Shown: positions 18,030-25,571 of the stretch, piece by piece
How positions within the stretch are numbered: position 1 is the stretch's first letter
How the letters are laid out: each line of letters opens with the position of its first letter
Source: CAWAND01 sp963727915
GTDB taxonomy: Bacteria > Chloroflexota > Anaerolineae > Anaerolineales > E44-bin32
Assembly (NCBI GenBank): GCA_963727915.1
Contig: CAVSID010000001.1
Location: 1,240,001-1,304,000 of the forward strand
Length of the DNA: 64,000 bases
Reading direction: 5' to 3'
The notes under the pieces: generated by a model
What the model was told of the DNA's origin: nothing
The model's database searches: none
The model's input: only the letters and a program-made list of their open reading frames with translations
Program-made: the position numbers and the translations under genes

Positions 18030-19088
18030 ATGCGCGACATCATGCCGTCTGTGAAGGTCTGGCGACAGAACGGAACTCGGGTCGCATTGGCGACAGTGGT
18101 CGAAACCTGGGGCTCGTCGCCGCGCAAGATCGGGGCGAAGATGGCCATCTCGGCCGAGGGGGAGATCGCCGGATCGGTGAGCGGCGGCTGTGTCGAAGGG
18201 GCGGTAGTGGAAGAGGCGTTGCAGGCGCTCGAGCTGGGGAAGGGGCGGCTGCTGCACTTCGGAGTCGCCGACGAAACAGCCTGGGAGGTGGGCCTGGCCT
18301 GCGGAGGCACGATTGAGGTCTATGTTGAACCGCTCAGCCCTGGCCACTACGACCTGGCCGTTCGGGCGGTCGAGGAGGATCGCTCGGTCTGCACGGTGAC
18401 CGTGATCGGCGGAGACGAGGCCGCCCTCGGCCAGAAGGCCAGCCTGGTCCTGGACGGCTCGGAATCGGCCCTGGGACCTAGCGACCCGTCCTTGGAAGAA
18501 GCGCTGTTTGGCGCGGCACGGGATGCCCTGGCCCTCGACGGGCCAACCCGCGCCTCACTCACATGGCCTGCGGATTCGGACCAAAAGTTGGACGTCTTTG
18601 CCGACGTCACACCGGCGCCTCCCACGCTGATCATGGTGGGCGGGGTGCACATCGCCGTGGCCCTGAGCGAGCTGGCTCGGGTGCTCGGTTACCGCACCGT
18701 GGTGGTCGACCCGCGCAAGAGTTTTGGCAGCCAGGACCGCTTCCCAGAGGTGGATCAACTGATCACGGATTGGCCGGACGAGGCGTTGAAGAGTCTGCCG
18801 CTCACCCCGAGCACGTCGGTAGCCGTCCTCACCCACGATCCAAAAATCGATGACCGGGCGCTGAAGGTGGCGCTGCCCAGCCGCGCCGGGTATGTCGGTG
18901 CGTTGGGGAGCCGCAAGACCCAGGCCAAACGCCGGCAGCGGCTGGCGGAAGCGGGACTTTCGGAGGCTGAGTTGGCCCGCCTGAGGGGCCCGATTGGCCT
19001 GAGCATCGGCGCACAAACGCCGGAGGAAATTGCCCTGTCGATCATGGCCGAGGTCGTCGCCGCCCGACACCGGGCCGCCGAGGCCTGA
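18030..19088 (+). CDS. XdhC/CoxI family molybdenum cofactor insertion protein
   Basis: This 352-residue protein has an N-terminal XdhC_CoxI domain (ALATVVETWGSSPRKIGAKM, then SVSGGCVEGAVVEEA with the Cys that binds Moco) and a C-terminal Rossmann domain (PTLIMVGGVHIAVALSELA, VVVDPRKSFGSQDRFPE, GYVGALGSRKT). It stores, sulfurates and inserts molybdopterin cofactor into xanthine-dehydrogenase-type enzymes. It begins four bases after coxE and ends the first accessory operon. Confidence 0.93.
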   Translation: MRDIMPSVKVWRQNGTRVALATVVETWGSSPRKIGAKMAISAEGEIAGSVSGGCVEGAVVEEALQALELGKGRLLHFGVADETAWEVGLACGGTIEVYVEPLSPGHYDLAVRAVEEDRSVCTVTVIGGDEAALGQKASLVLDGSESALGPSDPSLEEALFGAARDALALDGPTRASLTWPADSDQKLDVFADVTPAPPTLIMVGGVHIAVALSELARVLGYRTVVVDPRKSFGSQDRFPEVDQLITDWPDEALKSLPLTPSTSVAVLTHDPKIDDRALKVALPSRAGYVGALGSRKTQAKRRQRLAEAGLSEAELARLRGPIGLSIGAQTPEEIALSIMAEVVAARHRAAEA

Positions 19089-19118
19089 GCCTCCCCAGCG
19101 CGGCCCTCCCCGTCAACG

Positions 19119-20321
19119 TCACACGACGCCGTCTCGCCGCAGTGCGGCGATCGCTTCTCCATTCAACCCCAGCCTGTCCCCGAGAATCTCGTCCGTGTGT
19201 TGACCCAGAGTCGGAGGGGGCAGCCGCACGGACGGTGGTGCCGTCAGCACGCGCAGCGGCGAACCCACCAAGGGAACCCTGCCGTCGGCCGCATGATCGA
19301 CCTCGGTCCGCAGCCCGCGGGCTCGCACTTGCGGATCATCGAATACGTCCCTCAGGCCGTTGATTGGGGCGGACGGAATGCCGATCTCGTCGCACAGGGC
19401 CATCCATGACTCCGCATCCCTTTCAGCAAAGACCTCGCCAAGCATCTCCCCTACCTCGGCCCGATTCCGCACGCGCGCTTCGTTGGTGGCAAAGCGTTTG
19501 TCGGTCGCCCATTGGGGGCGATCGATGGCCTGGCAGAAAGCCAGCCACTGGCCGTCGTTGCCGGCGGCAAATGCAAAATGCCGGTCCCTGGCTTTGAACT
19601 CCTGATAGGGCACGATGTTGGGATGGCCGTTCCCGTAGCGGCCGGGGGGCTCGCCCGACACCAGGTGGTTGCTCGCCACGTAGCTCATCATGGCCACCAT
19701 CGAGTCCAGCAGGGCCATGTCGATTCGGTGCCCGCGGCCGGTGCGTTGGTGGTCAAACAGCGAAGCCAGGATGGCATTGCAGGCGAACATCCCGGCGGCG
19801 AGATCGGCAATGGCGATCCCGGCGCGCGTCGGGGGACCGTCGACCGGGCCGGTCACGCTCATAAACCCGCCCATGGCTTGAACCATGAAGTCATAGCCCG
19901 GCCGGTCCTTGTAGGGGCCATCCGACCCATACCCGGTCACCGTGCAGTAGATCAACCCCGGCCGGAGCGCTTGAAGGGCGTCGAAATCCAGCCCCCAGCG
20001 TTCCAGCGTGCCGACCCGGAAGTTGTCCACGAGCACATCCCCTTGGGCGATCAACTGTTTGAGGATGCTCAGCCCATCAGGGGATTTGAGGTTGAGGGTC
20101 AGGCTGCGTTTGTTGCGGTTCGTGCTCAAGAAATAGGCCAACTCGCCGCTATCTGTGAAGGGCGGCCCCCAGCCTCGGGTGTCGTCCCCCCGTCCGGGTG
20201 ACTCGACCTTGATGACATCGGCGCCCAGATCGCCGAGCATCATCGTGCAGTAGGGACCGGCCAAAACGCGCGTCAGGTCGACGACCGTGACGCCCTCGAG
20301 CAGGGGCTGGGGAGATGACAT
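19119..20321 (-). CDS. CaiB/BaiF family (class III) CoA-transferase
   Basis: This is a 400-residue class III CoA-transferase. Family blocks are VVDLTRVLAGPYCTMMLGDLGADVIKVE at the N-terminus, YDFMVQAMGGFMSVTG (with the Asp that forms the acyl-aspartyl intermediate) and the late NGLRDVFDDPQVRARG. ATG 20321 is supported by GGAGG ten bases upstream; longer open frames are not. It transfers CoA between carboxylic acids. Its place inside the Mo-hydroxylase island, on the other strand, suggests activation of a carboxylate from the same catabolic route, but the substrate is unknown. Confidence 0.92.
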   Translation of the reverse strand: MSSPQPLLEGVTVVDLTRVLAGPYCTMMLGDLGADVIKVESPGRGDDTRGWGPPFTDSGELAYFLSTNRNKRSLTLNLKSPDGLSILKQLIAQGDVLVDNFRVGTLERWGLDFDALQALRPGLIYCTVTGYGSDGPYKDRPGYDFMVQAMGGFMSVTGPVDGPPTRAGIAIADLAAGMFACNAILASLFDHQRTGRGHRIDMALLDSMVAMMSYVASNHLVSGEPPGRYGNGHPNIVPYQEFKARDRHFAFAAGNDGQWLAFCQAIDRPQWATDKRFATNEARVRNRAEVGEMLGEVFAERDAESWMALCDEIGIPSAPINGLRDVFDDPQVRARGLRTEVDHAADGRVPLVGSPLRVLTAPPSVRLPPPTLGQHTDEILGDRLGLNGEAIAALRRDGVV

Positions 20322-20373
20322 CTGGACCTCCACGCTGGATGAGGCTTTGCGGCTCCCGGGATCGGGAACGGCG

Positions 20374-20379
20374 ATTATA
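20374..20379 (-). promoter_or_regulatory. -10 box of the CoA-transferase gene
   Basis: TATAAT followed by CGCCG, with TTGCCC 18 bases upstream as a possible -35 box. Confidence 0.5.
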
Positions 20380-20446
20380 CCGACAAGGCGGCTGGCCGGG
20401 CAAAGAAGTCGGGGCCACAGCCCTGGAGTTGAGCTCGAACAGATAT

Positions 20447-20475
20447 TTGTCAACTCGTTTGGCAGGGTGCATAAT
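20447..20475 (+). promoter_or_regulatory. promoter of the Mo-hydroxylase catabolic operon
   Basis: TTGTCA (20447-20452), a 17-base spacer and CATAAT (20470-20475). It is divergent from the CoA-transferase promoter, so both are likely to share control from the 20380-20446 interval. The leader to the first gene is about 115 nt. Confidence 0.6.
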
Positions 20476-20597
20476 AGATAGCGCCTTGGGAGGCACTGCT
20501 GGCGGTTCCCGCACCGCCGGCCGAGGGTCGCCAGGTACAGGCGACCCGTTGATGTTCTCCTTGACCCAAACAATCAGCTCAGGAAACGGCGAACGCG

Positions 20598-21473
20598 ATG
20601 AAGCCCGCACCCTTTAAGTATCTTTCCCCTTCGTCCATCGAGGAAGCCCTAGAAATGGTTGGGGAGCTTGGGTCAGACGCCAAGTTCCTGGCAGGGGGCC
20701 AGAGCCTGATCCCGGCCATGAACTTCAGATTGCTGCAGCCCTCAGCGTTGATCGACCTGAACCAGATCCCTTCCCTTGACTACATCCGCTCAGACGGGAA
20801 GGGCGGGTTGGTCATCGGGGCGATGACGCGCCAGAGCGCCGTGGAACATGACCCGCAGGTCCGCAAGGTGTCACCTTTGCTGCATCAGACCATGCCGCGC
20901 ATCGCCCACCGGCAAATTCGCAACCGGGGCACGCTGGGGGGAAGCCTTGTGCACGCAGACCCCGCAGCCGAACTACCCGTCGTCACCACCGCCCTCCGTT
21001 GTCGTTTTAAGCTCCGAAGTTTGCAGGGGGAGCGCTGGATTGCTGCGCAGGACTTCTTTGTGGGCATGTTCACTACCGATACCCAGCCCGACGAAATCCT
21101 GGAAGAAATCGCCCTCGAACCTAGCCCCGAGCGGACGGGCTGGGCCTTTCTCGAGGTCGCCCGCCGCTCGGGCGACTATGCCATGGCCGGCGTGGCGGCC
21201 ATGCTGACATTGGATGAGGGCGGACGCATATCGGATGCCCGCCTCGTCTATTTGAACGTCGGCGACGGTCCGGTCGAAGCGCCGCAGGCCGTGGCAGGCT
21301 TGATCGGCAAACCTGCGGGCGATGAGGCCTTCGCCGAGGCGGGTCGCATGGCTGCCGAGAAGGAGATCACACCCTTTGGGAATCTCCACGCCACGCCTGA
21401 GTATCAACGCCACCTGGCTCAGGTTCTCACCGGGAGGGCCCTGCTGAAGGCCGCCGACCGCGCCCAGCCTTGA
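20598..21473 (+). CDS. FAD-binding subunit of xanthine dehydrogenase-family molybdenum hydroxylase
   Basis: This 291-residue medium subunit (CoxM/CutM/XdhB type) has the N-terminal FKYLSPSSIEEALEMV, the FAD pyrophosphate loop AKFLAGGQSLIPAMN, the second FAD motif IAHRQIRNRGTLGGSLVHADPAAE and the C-terminal CO_deh_flav_C domain. It passes electrons from the 2Fe-2S subunit to the acceptor. It leads the operon FAD subunit, 2Fe-2S subunit, amidase, small FdrA-tail ORF, DUF1116, cyclase, Mo subunit. Confidence 0.93.
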   Translation: MKPAPFKYLSPSSIEEALEMVGELGSDAKFLAGGQSLIPAMNFRLLQPSALIDLNQIPSLDYIRSDGKGGLVIGAMTRQSAVEHDPQVRKVSPLLHQTMPRIAHRQIRNRGTLGGSLVHADPAAELPVVTTALRCRFKLRSLQGERWIAAQDFFVGMFTTDTQPDEILEEIALEPSPERTGWAFLEVARRSGDYAMAGVAAMLTLDEGGRISDARLVYLNVGDGPVEAPQAVAGLIGKPAGDEAFAEAGRMAAEKEITPFGNLHATPEYQRHLAQVLTGRALLKAADRAQP

Positions 21474-21514
21474 GGGCCCTGATCGAGTCCCTTTCTTGAC
21501 CCCTAAGGAGGAGC

Positions 21515-22000
21515 ATGCCAGACACGACACTCGTCACGTTGACCGTCAACGGAAAGCCGCATTCAGCGGAGGTCGAGCCCAGAACCCTGCTGAGTGACTT
21601 CCTGAGGCACGATCTCGGTTTGACGGGCACGCATGTCGGCTGCGAACACGGTGTCTGCGGCGCCTGCACGGTGATGTTCGATGGGCAGGCGGTCCGATCC
21701 TGCTTGATGCTCGCTGTTCAGGCCGAGGGCCATCGCATCGAGACAGTCGAGGGGTTGGCGCAGGGGGATGACGATCTGCATCCGCTGCAGCAGGCGTTCT
21801 GGGAAACGCACGGACTGCAGTGCGGCTTTTGCACGGCCGGGATCATGATGACGATGATCCCCTTCTTGCGGGAGAACCCCGACCCAAGCGAGCATGAGAT
21901 CCGGGAGGTGCTTTCCGGCAATCTGTGTCGCTGCACCGGCTATCAGCACATTGTTGAGGCCGTCCAATTGGCGGCGACGAGGCTCGCCACCGCCCAATGA
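21515..22000 (+). CDS. (2Fe-2S)-binding small subunit of molybdenum hydroxylase
   Basis: This 161-residue small subunit (CoxS/CutS/XdhC type) has a plant-ferredoxin domain with CEHGVCGACTV and a distal Cys, and a helical [2Fe-2S]-binding domain with QCGFCTAGIMM and GNLCRCTGYQ. It carries electrons from the molybdopterin to FAD. The ATG follows AAGGAGGAGC; the stop overlaps the amidase start by four bases (ATGA). Confidence 0.95.
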   Translation: MPDTTLVTLTVNGKPHSAEVEPRTLLSDFLRHDLGLTGTHVGCEHGVCGACTVMFDGQAVRSCLMLAVQAEGHRIETVEGLAQGDDDLHPLQQAFWETHGLQCGFCTAGIMMTMIPFLRENPDPSEHEIREVLSGNLCRCTGYQHIVEAVQLAATRLATAQ

Positions 22001-23352
22001 AATCCTTGGTCCAAACGGTGGATGATTATCCCCTCGAGATACGGTCTCGTGCGGAGACGTTCGGTCTGAGCAGGTGGATCGATCGGCTGGAACAGCGCTT
22101 CGATGACGTCGAAGCGCTGGTTCGCGCCTTTGTGGAGGAAGAGGGTCGCTTTGCGCGCTTGAGGCGGGAGGCGGCCGATTTGGAGACCAAGTACCTGGTG
22201 CCCTCCGAACGTCCAACGATGTACGGAGCCACCCTGGGGGTGAAGGATATCCTTCATGTCGATGGCCTGCCCACCCTGGCGGGGACGGTCCCACCCACCG
22301 AAGCACTTTCGGGCCCAGAGGCGGCGGCCGTGTCTCAGCTGCGAACGGCCGGTGTTCTGGTGATGGGGAAGACGGTCACTACCGAGTTTGGCTATTTCGC
22401 CCCCGGGCCGACCCGCAATCCTCATAACCTCAAGCACACCCCGGGCGGCTCGAGCAGCGGATCGGCTGCCGCGGTGGCAGCCGGTTTGTGCGATGTCGCG
22501 CTGGGGACCCAAACAATAGGATCGGTCATTCGCCCCGCAGCGTTTTGCGGTGTGGTGGGGTTCAAACCCACCTATGCCCGCATCCCTAGGGTGGGCATGA
22601 TCCCCCTTTCGCCTTCCCTCGATCACCTGGGTGTGTTCACCAGGGGGGTGAACGATCTGCGGGTGGTTGCCCGCTTGCTATGCCATGACTGGCATCCGGC
22701 CGGCAGCGCCGACCGCCCGATCCTCGGCATTCCGGAAGGCCCCTACTTAGAACAGGCGAGCAAGGCGGGCCTGAGCCACTTCCGGGAGCGCGTTCGCCAC
22801 CTGGAGGGCATGGGTTACACGGTGAAAAGGATCGAGGTCTTCTCTGATTTCAGGGCCATTCGTGAACGCCACCACCTCATTCTGGCGGGGGAAGCGGCCC
22901 GGGTCCACGAAAGGTGGTTCGCCGAGTTTATCGGTCAATATCATCCCTCGACGCTGGCGCTGATCAGGCGGGGACAGCAGATTGCCGACGACGTGCTGGC
23001 GGATGCCAGGCGCGGTATCCCCGCCCTGCGGCAGCAACTGATGGAGCTGATGGATGAGTATCACCTCGACATGTGGATCACGCCGGCGGCCCCCGGAACG
23101 GCGCCGAAAGGTCTTGACAGCACGGGAGACCCGGTGATGAACCTCCCCTGGACTCAGAGCGGCCTCCCCGCCCTCGGGATTCCATCCGGTCTCAGCCGAT
23201 CCGGCATGCCCTTCGGCCTCCAGATGGTCGGGCGGTGGAACGAAGACGAGCGGTTGCTTTCCCAAGCCGAGCAGATCGAAGCCAGTTTGGCACCTGGCGG
23301 TTCGAGGTCCAACTCGCGGGGCAATCACCGTCCGCCGGAGGCCAGGGCATGA
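21997..23352 (+). CDS. amidase signature family hydrolase
   Basis: This is a 451-residue amidase signature enzyme. The Ser-cisSer-Lys triad is visible: Lys in LGVKDILHVDG, Ser in KHTPGGSSSGSAAAVAAG, and Ser in GTQTIGSVIRPAAF. It hydrolyses an amide or ureide bond in the cytoplasm. In this operon it may split an amide produced after ring hydroxylation. The last 25 residues (APGGSRSNSRGNHRPPEARA) look out of frame, since another frame gives TWRFEVQLAG; two compensating indels near 23290 would explain this. The stop overlaps the next ATG (23349) as ATGA. Confidence 0.9.
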   Translation: MKSLVQTVDDYPLEIRSRAETFGLSRWIDRLEQRFDDVEALVRAFVEEEGRFARLRREAADLETKYLVPSERPTMYGATLGVKDILHVDGLPTLAGTVPPTEALSGPEAAAVSQLRTAGVLVMGKTVTTEFGYFAPGPTRNPHNLKHTPGGSSSGSAAAVAAGLCDVALGTQTIGSVIRPAAFCGVVGFKPTYARIPRVGMIPLSPSLDHLGVFTRGVNDLRVVARLLCHDWHPAGSADRPILGIPEGPYLEQASKAGLSHFRERVRHLEGMGYTVKRIEVFSDFRAIRERHHLILAGEAARVHERWFAEFIGQYHPSTLALIRRGQQIADDVLADARRGIPALRQQLMELMDEYHLDMWITPAAPGTAPKGLDSTGDPVMNLPWTQSGLPALGIPSGLSRSGMPFGLQMVGRWNEDERLLSQAEQIEASLAPGGSRSNSRGNHRPPEARA

Positions 23353-23530
23353 ACGGCATCAACGTTGGTGTCGAATCCTTCGCCGCCAGCCCAGGGTCGC
23401 AGCGCCGACGTCGTCCAGGTCGACTGGCGTCCGCTTGCCGTCGGCCGTCGGCGACAAGAAGCTAATGGGTATTCTCTCTCGCATGAACGGGCAGCGGGAA
23501 GCGTCCCACGGAGGTCGGAGATGGCTATAG
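23349..23530 (+). CDS. small ORF resembling the C-terminal segment of FdrA/AllF, frameshifted
   Basis: Between the amidase and DUF1116 genes lies about 60 codons that reads MNGINVGVESFAAS in one frame, ADVVQVDWRPLAVG in the next and GDKKLMGILSRMNGQREAS to a TAG (23528-23530) in the third. The pattern INVGxxxFA...VVxVDWRPxAxGDxxLxxxL is, from memory, the tail found at the end of FdrA-family proteins or the beginning of DUF1116 proteins. Two single-base indels restore one short gene. Its ends overlap the amidase stop and the DUF1116 start, so it fits neatly as a separate coupled gene. Function unknown; probably an accessory segment of a carbamoyltransferase-like complex. Confidence 0.5.
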
Positions 23531-24768
23531 ATATCGAACGGGCCAACCAGCAGGCGGTCGACCGGATGATGGAGGCGAGGCCGATCCTGACGGGGGTGGC
23601 GGCCGCTCGAGACCTGATCCCGGGCATGCGGGACAACCTGTTGCTGCACGCCGGCCCTCCCATCGCCTGGGATCGCATGTCCGGTCCGCTGCGAGGGGCG
23701 GTGATCGGTGCCTTGCTCTTCGAGGGTCTGGCTAATGACGAGCAGCAAGCCGAATCGATGGCCGCCTCGGGGGATGTGGCATTTGAACCCTGCCATCATC
23801 ACAACACCGTCGGCCCAATGGCTGGTGTCGTGTCTGCGTCGATGGCAGTATATGAAATTGAGAACACCACCCATGGCAACAAAGCCTACTCCAATCTCAA
23901 CGAAGGCTACGGCAAAGTGCTTCGTTACGGGGCCTACAGTCCGGAGGTGCTCGACAAGCTGCATTGGATGAACGACGTCATGGCGCCCGTTCTGGCCGAT
24001 GCCTTGGCCGCCAGTGAGGGTCTCGATCTGCGCGCCCTGCTGGCCGAGGCGCTTCACATGGGGGACGAGGGCCACAATCGTAACAAGGCCGGTTCACTGC
24101 TCTACCTCAAGTTCTTGGCGCCGCTGATCGCCGGAGTGGTGCAGGACTCGGCCCAAGAGACAGAAGTTCTCAAGTTTCTGGGGGACAACGCTCTTAGCGT
24201 CCTGAACCCCGTGATGGCGGCCTGCAAGGCGATGGCCGATGCTGGCCATGGAATAGGGGGAAGCACGCTGGTGACGGCCATGGCCCGCAACGGAACCGAC
24301 TTCGGGATTCGGGTCAGTGGGCTGGGTGAGGCTTGGTTCACGGCGCCGGCCGACGTGCCGGTAGGTCTCTACTTCCCTGGGTTCACGGCGGAGGACGCCA
24401 ATGCAGACATCGGCGACAGCACGATCACCGAGACGGCCGGTATTGGGGGCTTCGCCATGGCATCCGCTCCGGCGATCGTCACCTTTGTGTCCGGCTCGCC
24501 CCAGGATGCTCTGAATACCACCCTCGAGATGTATGAGATCACTCTCGCCGAGCACAAACACTTCACCATCCCTGCCCTCGGCTTTCGGGGAACCCCGACC
24601 GGGATCGATATCCGCAAGGTGGTCGAAATGGGGGTTACGCCACGCGTCAACACCGGCATCGCCCATCACGATCCAGGCGTCGGCCAAATCGGCGCCGGCT
24701 TGGTTCGTCCGCCAATGGCGATCTTCGAGCAGGCGCTTGAGTCGTTTTATGAGCGCTACAAACTTTAA
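23521..24768 (+). CDS. DUF1116 protein (YlbE/AllG-like), putative carbamoyltransferase complex subunit
   Basis: This is a 415-residue member of the DUF1116 family, recognised by IDIERANQQAVDRMMEARP, HHHNTVGPMAGVVSASM, NEGYGKVLRYGAY, LHMGDEGHNRNKAGS and the C-terminal GIAHHDPGVGQIGAGLVRPP. In E. coli the homologue YlbE (AllG), with FdrA and YlbF (DUF2877), forms the oxamate carbamoyltransferase that splits oxalurate during allantoin use. A DUF2877 gene lies 3.4 kb downstream, but no full FdrA homologue is in the window. The start is ATG 23521 after GGAGGTCGGAG. Probable role: phosphorolysis of a ureido compound, by inference. Confidence 0.85.
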   Translation: MAIDIERANQQAVDRMMEARPILTGVAAARDLIPGMRDNLLLHAGPPIAWDRMSGPLRGAVIGALLFEGLANDEQQAESMAASGDVAFEPCHHHNTVGPMAGVVSASMAVYEIENTTHGNKAYSNLNEGYGKVLRYGAYSPEVLDKLHWMNDVMAPVLADALAASEGLDLRALLAEALHMGDEGHNRNKAGSLLYLKFLAPLIAGVVQDSAQETEVLKFLGDNALSVLNPVMAACKAMADAGHGIGGSTLVTAMARNGTDFGIRVSGLGEAWFTAPADVPVGLYFPGFTAEDANADIGDSTITETAGIGGFAMASAPAIVTFVSGSPQDALNTTLEMYEITLAEHKHFTIPALGFRGTPTGIDIRKVVEMGVTPRVNTGIAHHDPGVGQIGAGLVRPPMAIFEQALESFYERYKL

Positions 24769-24782
24769 GCAGGAGTACGAGC

Positions 24783-25568
24783 ATGAAAATCTATGACCTT
24801 TCCCAGCCTCTCAACCAGGACGCACCCTTCTGGCCCTTCTATCCGCCGTTCGAGGTCAAGTACTTCAAGCGCAAGCCCGAGCACGGCGTCAATGCCCAGT
24901 ACATTCAGACCTCCAACCATATGGGTACACATCTGGATGCACCGCGCCATTTTGTCACCGCCGGAAAGACCATCGACGAGCTGCCTTTGGATTGGCTGTA
25001 TGGCGAAGGCGTTATCGTCGATCTGAGTGATGTGCTGGATGAGCTCGATATCTTCACGCCAGAGATGATCGAAGAACGTGTCGAGGTCAAGGATGGCGAC
25101 ATCCTGTTCATCCACACCGGCTGGCACAAGCATGGGCAGTTCGGCTCGGAGGCGGACGAGGAGAAATACATCCTCCGGCACCCCGGTCCGCACTTTGACA
25201 TCGTGCCCTGGCTCTTGGAGAAGAAGATCCATCTGTGGGGCGTGGACATGGTCTCTACGGACCACCCCATGAACTTGCCCATCGGCCGGTTCCTCGGCAA
25301 GGGCGGGCTTGAGCAATGGAAGAAAGTAACTGCGCAGTGCGAGCGAAAGTTCGGCAAAGACAAAATGGATGAGCTGTTTCCCGAATCCGCCTACCAGCTG
25401 ACCCACAACGCCCTCTTCCCTCACGACTGCGTGCATGTCGAAAACATGGGGGGCGACATTGGCCTGCCCGAATTGCAGAACAAGCGACTGATCGTGGGTG
25501 CGTTCCCGTGGAAGTTCAAGGGCGGGGAGGCCGCCTTCTGCCGCGCCGTGGCCTTCGGGGAAGCGTAG
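24783..25568 (+). CDS. cyclase family metal-dependent hydrolase (kynurenine formamidase-like)
   Basis: This 261-residue protein belongs to the putative cyclase family. The metal motif HxGTHxDxPxH appears as SNHMGTHLDAPRHF, the start IYDLSQPLNQDAPFWP is typical, and VDMVSTDHPMN and a late HDCVHVENMG complete the site. Members hydrolyse N-formyl, amide or cyclic imide bonds, usually with Zn or Mn. In this operon it is a candidate for opening a hydroxylated N-heterocycle. It sits 14 bases after DUF1116 with AGGAG upstream. Confidence 0.9.
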   Translation: MKIYDLSQPLNQDAPFWPFYPPFEVKYFKRKPEHGVNAQYIQTSNHMGTHLDAPRHFVTAGKTIDELPLDWLYGEGVIVDLSDVLDELDIFTPEMIEERVEVKDGDILFIHTGWHKHGQFGSEADEEKYILRHPGPHFDIVPWLLEKKIHLWGVDMVSTDHPMNLPIGRFLGKGGLEQWKKVTAQCERKFGKDKMDELFPESAYQLTHNALFPHDCVHVENMGGDIGLPELQNKRLIVGAFPWKFKGGEAAFCRAVAFGEA

Positions 25569-25571
25569 CCT

